Positions 8,845 to 15,683 of a stretch of DNA of 64,000 bases are shown here, piece by piece. Below the pieces are notes generated by a model. The model was given only the letters and a program-made list of their open reading frames with translations. It was not told the DNA's origin and did not search any database. The stretch comes from Sphingopyxis sp. GW247-27LB. Its GTDB lineage: Bacteria > Pseudomonadota > Alphaproteobacteria > Sphingomonadales > Sphingomonadaceae. The stretch lies in the NCBI RefSeq assembly GCF_002277025.1, contig NZ_NIWD01000002.1, positions 237,339 through 301,338 of the forward strand, written 5' to 3'. Positions within the stretch are counted from its first letter, which is position 1. Every line of letters begins with the position of its first letter. The position numbers were made by a program, and so were the translations under genes.

Positions 8845-9996
8845 ATGTCGCTGAGCCTGCTTGTGCCCTTTGTCCTCGCCGCCGCGCCGGCAGAGGCCGC
8901 GCCCGCGATGCCGCGCGCGTCCGAAATCCTAGCCGAGACGCGCCGCGTCGCCGATTGGCAGCTCGCCAACCGGACCAACTGGGCGGCGATGCCGCTGGCG
9001 CGCAAGAGCGTGCGCAATCCGCGCGACTGGCAACAGGCGACCTTCTGGGTCGCCTTGAGCGAACTCGCGAACCGCGACCGCCGCTACGCCGAGCCGCTGT
9101 TCGCGCTGGGTCGCGAGGTCGAATGGAAACTCGGCGACAAGCCCTTTCATGCCGACGACCAGCTGATCGCGCAGGCGTGGATCTGGGCGGCGCGGCACGG
9201 GGCGGGGGAGGCGGCGATCGCCCCCGCGCGCGCCTATTTCGACCATGTGCTCGCGAACCGGCCCACGGTGAGTCTCGAATTCCTGCCGCACGCGCCGGGG
9301 AAGGGAACGTCGGATTGCACCGACCGCTGGTGCTGGTGCGACGCGCTGTTCATGGCGCCGCCGACGCTGCTGCGGCTCGCGCAGGCGACCGGCGATGCGC
9401 GCTACGCCGATTTCGCGCATGAAGAGTTCAAGGCGACGACCGACTATCTGTTCGACCCCGCCGAACATCTTTATTTCCGCGACAGCCGCTTTTTCGAGAT
9501 GCGCGACGACCAGGGGCGCAAGCTGTTCTGGAGCCGCGGCAACGGCTGGGTGATCGCCGGGATCGCGCGGATGCTGCAGGCGATGGCGCCGGGCGATCCG
9601 CAGCGGCCGCGGTACGAAGCGCTGTTCAAGGAGATGGCGGCGCGGCTCGTCACGCTGCAAAAGCCCGACGGCTATTGGTCGGCCTCGCTGCTCGATACCG
9701 ATCCGGGCACGAAGACCGAAACCAGCGGCACCGCCTTTTTCACCTATGCCTTCGCCTGGGGAATCGACGCGGGATTGCTCGACCGCGCGACCTATCAGCC
9801 GGCGGCGATTCGGGGCTGGCGGGCCCTGGTGCAGGCGGTGCAGCCCAGCGGGATGCTCGGCTGGGTCCAGCAGGTCGGCGACCGCCCCGACAGCGTGTCG
9901 GCGAGCGAGACGCAATTCTATGGCAGCGGCGCCTTCCTGCTCGCGGGGACCGCGATGTACGACCTCGCGCGGAAGGATGGTAAGCCTTCAAAATAG
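8845..9996 (+). CDS. GH88/GH105-type unsaturated glucuronyl/rhamnogalacturonyl hydrolase
   Basis: A 383-residue enzyme predicted to remove the unsaturated uronic acid left at the non-reducing end by polysaccharide lyases. The ATG at 8845 follows AAGGGAGA and opens a signal peptide (LLVPFVLAAAPAEAAPA), so it acts in the periplasm or outside. The alpha/alpha-barrel signatures are visible: HADDQLIAQAWIWAA, RWCWCDALFMAPP with the likely catalytic Asp166, FWSRGNGWVIAGIARML, and ETSGTAFFTYAFAWGI. Released 4-deoxy-uronate and saturated glucuronate would feed the pathway that includes ManD. It is divergent from manD across a shared regulatory region. Whether it prefers the GH88 or the GH105 substrate type cannot be told by eye. 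Confidence 0.88.
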   Translation: MSLSLLVPFVLAAAPAEAAPAMPRASEILAETRRVADWQLANRTNWAAMPLARKSVRNPRDWQQATFWVALSELANRDRRYAEPLFALGREVEWKLGDKPFHADDQLIAQAWIWAARHGAGEAAIAPARAYFDHVLANRPTVSLEFLPHAPGKGTSDCTDRWCWCDALFMAPPTLLRLAQATGDARYADFAHEEFKATTDYLFDPAEHLYFRDSRFFEMRDDQGRKLFWSRGNGWVIAGIARMLQAMAPGDPQRPRYEALFKEMAARLVTLQKPDGYWSASLLDTDPGTKTETSGTAFFTYAFAWGIDAGLLDRATYQPAAIRGWRALVQAVQPSGMLGWVQQVGDRPDSVSASETQFYGSGAFLLAGTAMYDLARKDGKPSK

Positions 9997-10064
9997 GCGG
10001 TTATGCGCGCGTTTCATCAGCGCCGGCCGCCCTTTTTCCCCTCCCGGTTGACACCGTCAAAAAA

Positions 10065-10094
10065 GATGTAATACAACTGTAGTTGTCATACATC
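10065..10094. promoter_or_regulatory. Double GntR-type operator candidate upstream of the first receptor gene
   Basis: Two 14-base arms, GATGTAATACAACT and AGTTGTCATACATC, are inverted copies with 12 of 14 matches. Each arm alone contains a GntR-pattern site (ATGTAATACAA and TTGTCATACAT). It lies 67 bp before the receptor ATG. Confidence 0.65.
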
Positions 10095-10100
10095 TAAAAC

Positions 10101-10114
10101 TGACACCGGTATCA
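10101..10114. promoter_or_regulatory. CCGGT palindrome upstream of the first receptor gene
   Basis: TGACACCGGTATCA is an inverted repeat with one mismatched pair. It shares its TGACACCGGT core with the sites at 8798-8811 and 15599-15613. It is six bases downstream of the GntR-type double site. Confidence 0.55.
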
Positions 10115-10160
10115 ATCGGCGATCAGGCCCTCCGCGAGAGGGGTCAACAGGGAGAGCGAC

Positions 10161-13082
10161 ATGACATCACGACCGGTCCAGGCAGCCCGCGCGACGCTTC
10201 TGGCATCCAACATGCTGGCGGTGGCCGCCCCGGCCTTCGCGCAGGACGCATCGCCGGCGGCAAGCGAAGCGATCGCGGCGGCGCCCGCGCCCGGCGAGGA
10301 GATCATCGTCTCGGGCGTGCGCGCGACTCAGCGCAGTTCGATCGATTTCAAGCGCAACGCCGACGTCGTCGTCGACGGGCTCGTCAGCGACGAGATCGGC
10401 GCGACCCCCGACAATTCGGTGGGCGACACGCTCGAACGCATCGTCGGCGTCTCGGCCGACCGCTTCAAGGGCAACGCCAACGAGCTGTCGGTGCGCGGGC
10501 TGGGGCCGACATTGAGCTTTTCGACCTTCAACGGCCGCGAGGTGTCGACCGCGGGCCCCGACCGCTCGGTCGCCTTCCAGCAATTCCCCTCGGAGCTGAT
10601 GAACGGCGTCCTCGTCTACAAGACGCAGCGCGCCGACTTCCTCGAAGGCGGGGTCGGCGGGGTGATCGAGCTCCGGTCGATGCGGCCGCTCGACTATGGC
10701 AAGCGGCGTATCCAGTTCGAGGTGCGCGGCGATTTCCAGCCGCAGGACGACGACGTCTATCAGCACGACGGGCTCGGCTATCGCGCCAATTTCTCCTACA
10801 CCGACCAGTATGAGACGGGGCTCGGCGATATCGGCGTGTCGATCGGCTACCAGCGGCAGGACACGACCGCGCCCGAGGATTATTACAACGGCAATTCGAC
10901 CTTCCAGCTCTGCAACACCTCCGCCAACGATCCGTGGCAGCTCACCGGCAATTCGGCGACGCAGGCGGCCGCGGGCGCCAACGTCAACTGCACCTTCGCA
11001 GAGGGGCCGCGCACCGCGAACGGGGTGACGGTGGGCGAGACGATCGGTGACTATTATTTCCCGACGTCGTCGCGCAGCTTTCGCACGCAAAGGACGTCGG
11101 AGATTCGCGACGGGCTGATCGCGGCGATCCAGTGGCGGCCGTCGCCGACGCTCGAAATCGCGATCGATGGCCAATATTCGAAACGCCGCAGCCTCGAGGA
11201 CCGCAACGTGCTCGGCATCGCCGAGGGGCTGCGCGGAATCGAGCCGCTGGTCATCGGCAACGGCAGCAACGGCTATTCGCCCGGCGCGCTGATCAGCTAT
11301 CGCGGCAATTCGAACATCGAGAACCAGCTCGAAACGCGCCAGCGCAACGAAACCTACAAGGGCGGCGGGGTCAATATCATCTGGACCCCCGACCGCTGGA
11401 CGGTCTCGCTCGACGGGTCCTATTCGGACAGCCATCGCACCGAGACGCAGAAGGCGACGCGGATGCGGTCGAACCGGCGCGTCGGCTATACGCTGACCTA
11501 TCTGGACGACGATGTCGTGCCGAACGTCGAGTTCGACGATTTCGACATCACCGACCACGACCTGTTCCTGACCACCGCGGCCAATTCGGTCTACGCGCGC
11601 AACCGCTTCGTGACCGACCGCCAGGACACGATCTGGGCGGCGAAGCTCGACGCCGAGCGCGAACTCGACGGCTTCGTCACCTCGATCAAGGTCGGGGGGC
11701 GCTATTCGGATCACCAGCGCACGAACGACAATGCCCGCAACAGCGACCGCAACACGCTGATCCCGGTCGACGGCCTGACCCCGGCCGAACTGATCGCGCA
11801 GGCGAACGCGCAGTGCCGCGCGCCGTTCACGACGACCTCCTACATGCAGGGAATGGGAACCAACGTCACGCGCTGGGCGACCTTCGACAACGACTGCCTG
11901 TTCCGCACCTTCACCGGCAGCGACGACGCGCTGCCCTATCCGACCGACGGGCGCGACCCGAGCGACATCGACGTCACCGAGCGCATCTATGCCGCCTATG
12001 CGATGGCGAATTTCGCCTCCGACGCGGGCAGCATTCCGTTCAGCGGCAATGTCGGGCTGCGCTGGGTCAAGACCGACATCACCTCGATCGGCTATCGCCA
12101 GGCCTATATCCTGACGGTCGACACCGCGGGCGACACCTATACCGTTGATGTCGATCCGAATGGCGAGCTGGTCCGGAACAGCGCGAAGGGCAGCTATAAT
12201 TATTTCCTGCCGAGCGCGAACGTCTCGTTCGACCTGTCGCAGCAACTGAAGCTGCGCCTCGCCGCCTATCGCGCGATCGCGCGGTCGGGGATCGAGAGCT
12301 TCGGCGCGGGGATCGATCTCAATCCGTCCGAGGGCACCGGGCTCGACAACATCATCTTCGACGCGACGACGGGCAATCCGAACCTCAAGCCACTGCGCGC
12401 GTGGAACCTCGACGCGAGCCTCGAACTCTATGCGTCGAAGGACACGCTCGTCTCGCTCGCGGGCTATTATAAATGGGCGAAGGGCACGGTGATCCGCGCC
12501 GAGCAGCCGATTCCGACCGACGTCACCATCACGACGATCCGCGACGGCGGCGCGCCGGTGACCGAGACCGTCACCATCTCGCCCACCGCTCCGGCGAACG
12601 ACAGCGAGACGCGCCATCTCTATGGCGTCGAGGCGACCTTCAGCCACGCCTTCACCTGGCTGCCCGACCCGCTCGACGGCTTCGGCATCCAGGGATCGGT
12701 CAACCGCGCCTTCGCCAATTTCGAATATCCCGACACCTCGCCGATAGCCGATTACGTCGATCCGGCGAACCTGATCGGCCTGTCGAAATGGACAGCGAGC
12801 GGGTCGGTCTGGTTCGAGAAATGGGGGCTCTCGCTGCGCGCGAACCTCCGCTACCGCTCGGGCTATTACAAGCCGAACAGCGGCACGAACCGCGAGATCC
12901 GGTCGGCGACCTATCTCAACCTGTCGGCGCAATATGATCTGACCAGGAATGTGCAGCTGAAGCTGCAGGCGCTCAACGTCACCGGCACCAACGACGTCAT
13001 GATCAAGGGCGGATACGACAGCATCGCCGAAGTTTCGCACAGCGGCCCGCAATATTTCTTCGGATTCCGGGTCCGCCTGTGA
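10161..13082 (+). CDS. TonB-dependent receptor 1 of the polysaccharide locus
   Basis: A 973-residue outer-membrane transporter of the Xanthomonas/Caulobacter carbohydrate type. The signal peptide ends at AFAQD (about 28). The TonB-box region is EEIIVSGVRATQRSSIDFK (about 45-63). The plug follows, with DNSVGDTLERIVGVSADRF and the VGGVIELRSMRPLDYG end, then a long beta-barrel. It should import large oligosaccharides with TonB/ExbBD energy. The ATG follows GGGAGAGCGAC. The last residue is Leu rather than the usual Phe. The stop codon overlaps the GTG start of the first lyase (GTGA), so receptor and lyases form one coupled operon. Substrate is inferred from neighbours only. Confidence 0.93.
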   Translation: MTSRPVQAARATLLASNMLAVAAPAFAQDASPAASEAIAAAPAPGEEIIVSGVRATQRSSIDFKRNADVVVDGLVSDEIGATPDNSVGDTLERIVGVSADRFKGNANELSVRGLGPTLSFSTFNGREVSTAGPDRSVAFQQFPSELMNGVLVYKTQRADFLEGGVGGVIELRSMRPLDYGKRRIQFEVRGDFQPQDDDVYQHDGLGYRANFSYTDQYETGLGDIGVSIGYQRQDTTAPEDYYNGNSTFQLCNTSANDPWQLTGNSATQAAAGANVNCTFAEGPRTANGVTVGETIGDYYFPTSSRSFRTQRTSEIRDGLIAAIQWRPSPTLEIAIDGQYSKRRSLEDRNVLGIAEGLRGIEPLVIGNGSNGYSPGALISYRGNSNIENQLETRQRNETYKGGGVNIIWTPDRWTVSLDGSYSDSHRTETQKATRMRSNRRVGYTLTYLDDDVVPNVEFDDFDITDHDLFLTTAANSVYARNRFVTDRQDTIWAAKLDAERELDGFVTSIKVGGRYSDHQRTNDNARNSDRNTLIPVDGLTPAELIAQANAQCRAPFTTTSYMQGMGTNVTRWATFDNDCLFRTFTGSDDALPYPTDGRDPSDIDVTERIYAAYAMANFASDAGSIPFSGNVGLRWVKTDITSIGYRQAYILTVDTAGDTYTVDVDPNGELVRNSAKGSYNYFLPSANVSFDLSQQLKLRLAAYRAIARSGIESFGAGIDLNPSEGTGLDNIIFDATTGNPNLKPLRAWNLDASLELYASKDTLVSLAGYYKWAKGTVIRAEQPIPTDVTITTIRDGGAPVTETVTISPTAPANDSETRHLYGVEATFSHAFTWLPDPLDGFGIQGSVNRAFANFEYPDTSPIADYVDPANLIGLSKWTASGSVWFEKWGLSLRANLRYRSGYYKPNSGTNREIRSATYLNLSAQYDLTRNVQLKLQALNVTGTNDVMIKGGYDSIAEVSHSGPQYFFGFRVRL

Positions 13083-14308
13083 GGCGAAAAGGAAAAGCCC
13101 TCCACCCATGGGCTCTGACTGCCGCCGCCGTATGTCTTCCGACTGCGGCGGCGGCTCTTTCCCCGCCGCCAACTCCACCCCCCGCCTGCCAGGCGAGCGA
13201 CGGCTACGCCGGGGCGTTCGGCGGGCGGCGCATCTTCGCGCTGCGCCCCGACGAACTCGCCGCGACCAAGGCGTCCTTCGCGGCCGATCCGTCGGCGCCG
13301 GCCTATCGCGACCTGATCGCCGAGGCCGACCGCGCGATCGCGCGCCGGCCCGGATCGGTGATGGACAAGCGGACGATCCCGCTGTCGGGCGATCGCCACG
13401 ATTACCTGAGCCTCGCGCCCTATTGGTGGCCCGACCCCGCCGACCCCGAGGCGCCCTATGTCCGCCGCGACGGCCAGGTGAATCCCGCGCGCGCGACCGA
13501 CCGCTTCGACCGCACCGCGCTGGGCCGGATGGCGCGCGACGCCGAAACGCTCGCGCTCGCCTATTATTACAGCGACGAGCCGCGCTATGCCGAGGGCGCG
13601 GCGCGGGTGATCCGCGCCTGGTTCCTCGATCCGGCGACGGCGATGAACCCGAACATGGCCTATGCGCAGGCGGTGCCGGGGCGGTCGAACGGCAGAGCGG
13701 AAGGCGTGCTGGAGACGAGCGGCTTCATCGGCGTGATCGACGCGGCCGGGCTGATCGCGCCGTCGGGCGCGCTGTCGCCCGCCGAGAGCGCGGCGCTCGA
13801 GCGCTGGTTTTCGCGCTATATCGACTGGATGACGACGAGCGCCAACGGCCGCGCCGAGCGCAAGGCGGGCAACAACCACGGCCTCTGGTACGACGCGCAG
13901 CTCGCACGCTTCGCGCTGTTCGCGCGCCGGCCCGAGGTGTCGCGCGCGGTGGTCGCCGATTTTCCGAAGGCGCGGATCGCGCGGCAGTTCGACCCGTCGG
14001 GCGCGCTGCCGCATGAGCTGACGCGCACGCGCAGTTTTCATTATTCGCTCTACGCGCTGCAGGCGGCCTATACGCTCGCTGACAGCGCGGCGTGCCTCGG
14101 GGTCGATCTTTACGGCTATCGTGATGACAAAGGCCGCTCGCTGCGCCGCGCAACCGATTATGTCGCGGCCTATCGCGGCCGCGCCGCCGACTGGCCGCAC
14201 AAGGAGCTGCGCTGGCCCGCCGCGATGCTCGACGAGCTGCTGGTCCGCGCGCGCCGGGCGTGGGGCGCCGATGCCTTTCCGGTCGCCCCGGTGGCGGAGG
14301 AGCGATGA
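13079..14308 (+). CDS. Alginate-lyase-family polysaccharide lyase A (PF05426 type)
   Basis: A 409-residue exported lyase that should cut uronic-acid polysaccharide by beta-elimination. A GTG start overlaps the receptor stop. A signal peptide (WALTAAAVCLPTAAAALS) is followed by the alpha-toroid fold signatures LAPYWWPDPADPEAPYVRRDG, WFLDPATAMNPNMAYAQ and AGNNHGLWYDAQ. The Asn-Asn-His triad (His267) and Tyr322 in FHYSLY match the catalytic Asn/His and Tyr of the family. This architecture (PL38-like) includes enzymes on alginate and glucuronan, so the substrate is open. The next gene is a diverged paralogue, overlapped by ATGA. No signs of damage. Confidence 0.87.
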   Translation: MRRKGKALHPWALTAAAVCLPTAAAALSPPPTPPPACQASDGYAGAFGGRRIFALRPDELAATKASFAADPSAPAYRDLIAEADRAIARRPGSVMDKRTIPLSGDRHDYLSLAPYWWPDPADPEAPYVRRDGQVNPARATDRFDRTALGRMARDAETLALAYYYSDEPRYAEGAARVIRAWFLDPATAMNPNMAYAQAVPGRSNGRAEGVLETSGFIGVIDAAGLIAPSGALSPAESAALERWFSRYIDWMTTSANGRAERKAGNNHGLWYDAQLARFALFARRPEVSRAVVADFPKARIARQFDPSGALPHELTRTRSFHYSLYALQAAYTLADSAACLGVDLYGYRDDKGRSLRRATDYVAAYRGRAADWPHKELRWPAAMLDELLVRARRAWGADAFPVAPVAEER

Positions 14309-15504
14309 TCGCGCGCCGCGCCCTGCTCGCCGCGGCGCTGCTTGCGGGACCGGCGGCGGCTTTGGCGCGCAGTGCTGAAGCGCCGCTCGACATCGGCGCG
14401 ATCGAGCGGCGGCGGGTGCTGCCGCGCGCCGCCGCGCTGCTGAGCGAGGCGCCGCGCACCATAGCGGCGATTCCGGCGCCGCGCAGTCCGGCGGGCCCGC
14501 AGGTCTATTATTCGGAAGGCGATTACTGGTGGCCCGACCCCGCGCATCCGGGCGGTCCCTATGTTCGCCGCGACGGCCGGTCGAACCCCGACAAGTTCGA
14601 CGGCCACCGCGACGCGCTGATCGCCTTCGGGCGGACGGTGCCGACGCTCGCGGCGGCGTGGGCGCTGTCGGGCGAGGCGCGCTTCGCTGAGGCTGCGGCG
14701 CGCCATATGGATGCGTGGTTCGTCGATCCGGCGACGCGGATGAACCCGAACCTCGACCATGCGCAGGCGATCATCGGGGTGAATGGCGGGCGCGCGATCG
14801 GGGTGATCGACACGCTGCAGATCGTCGAGGTCGCACGCGCCGCGACCTTGTTCGCGACGCGCGGCGCGCCGGGTTATGCGCGCATCCGCGCCGGGGTCGA
14901 GGACTGGTTCGCGCGCTATCTGGACTGGCTCGCCACCTCGCCCTTCGGGGTCGAGGAGCGCGATCAGGAGAATAATCACGGCAGCTGCTGGCTGCTCCAG
15001 GCGGCGGCGTTCGCGGCGCTGGTCGGGCGCGGCGATGTGCTGGCCGAGGCGCGCGACCGGCTGCGGACGGTGCTGATCCCGACCCAGATCGCGCTCGACG
15101 GCCGCCAGCCGCTCGAACTCGCGCGGACCAAGCCCTATGCCTATTCGCTGTTCAATCTCGACGTGTTGGCGACGACGGCATGGCTGCTCGCGGGCGAGAG
15201 CGGCGAACTGATCGCGTGGAGGACTGCCGACGGGCGCTCGATCGCCGGCGCGATCGCCTTCATGGCGCCGTTCATCGCCGACAAGGCGCGCTGGCCCTAT
15301 CCGCCCGACGTCGAATATTTCGAGGGCTTTCCGGTGCGCCAGCCGAGCCTGTTCTTCGGCGGGCTCGCAGCGGGCAGGGACGACTGGCTCGACCTCTGGC
15401 GGCGGCTCGACCCCGATCCGGCGATCGGCGAGGTGGTGCGCAATTTTCCGGTTCGGCAGCCTTTGCTGTGGCTTGCCGAGGATCGGGATTACATATTGAA
15501 TTAG
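14305..15504 (+). CDS. Alginate-lyase-family polysaccharide lyase B (PF05426 type)
   Basis: A 399-residue paralogue of the preceding gene, with its ATG at 14305 inside the ATGA overlap. The signal peptide is RALLAAALLAGPAAALA. Shared landmarks are DYWWPDPAHPGGPYVRRDGR, WFVDPATRMNPNLDHAQ and ENNHGSCWLLQ (His225), with Tyr280 in YAYSLF. The C-terminal part (DVEYFEGFPVRQPSLFFGG) is longer and different from lyase A, suggesting another cleavage mode or substrate size, for instance one endo and one exo enzyme (inference). It ends the first receptor operon; the next promoter region starts about 45 bp downstream. Confidence 0.86.
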   Translation: MIARRALLAAALLAGPAAALARSAEAPLDIGAIERRRVLPRAAALLSEAPRTIAAIPAPRSPAGPQVYYSEGDYWWPDPAHPGGPYVRRDGRSNPDKFDGHRDALIAFGRTVPTLAAAWALSGEARFAEAAARHMDAWFVDPATRMNPNLDHAQAIIGVNGGRAIGVIDTLQIVEVARAATLFATRGAPGYARIRAGVEDWFARYLDWLATSPFGVEERDQENNHGSCWLLQAAAFAALVGRGDVLAEARDRLRTVLIPTQIALDGRQPLELARTKPYAYSLFNLDVLATTAWLLAGESGELIAWRTADGRSIAGAIAFMAPFIADKARWPYPPDVEYFEGFPVRQPSLFFGGLAAGRDDWLDLWRRLDPDPAIGEVVRNFPVRQPLLWLAEDRDYILN

Positions 15505-15548
15505 AGGTATAATTTTCCAATCGGGTTCGGCGGTTCGCGCCCGCATAG

Positions 15549-15559
15549 TTGTCATACAA
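15549..15559. promoter_or_regulatory. GntR-type operator candidate upstream of the second receptor gene
   Basis: TTGTCATACAA fits the yGT-M-N-K-AC-r pattern and is nearly identical to the site at 10083-10093. It is 135 bp before the receptor ATG chosen here. Confidence 0.6.
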
Positions 15560-15598
15560 TTTTTTCTTGACAGCGCGGCGGTGCAGGCAGATCATTCA

Positions 15599-15613
15599 TG
15601 ACACCGGTTACCA
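15599..15613. promoter_or_regulatory. CCGGT palindrome upstream of the second receptor gene
   Basis: TGACACCGGTTACCA carries the same TGACACCGGT core as 8798-8811 and 10101-10114, again downstream of a GntR-type site. The right half is the least symmetrical of the three copies. Confidence 0.45.
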
Positions 15614-15683
15614 AGGCCGGACAATGACAGACAATGACAAGGGCGTCGACGAATGTCGCGGCGCCGAACGTGGGGAGGATGAG

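Noticed and set aside
10167..13178. Open frame of 1003 residues on the minus strand opposite receptor 1
   Set aside because: The product is Arg/Asp/Val-rich low-complexity sequence of the kind seen opposite GC-rich genes. The plus-strand frame has a signal peptide, plug and barrel.
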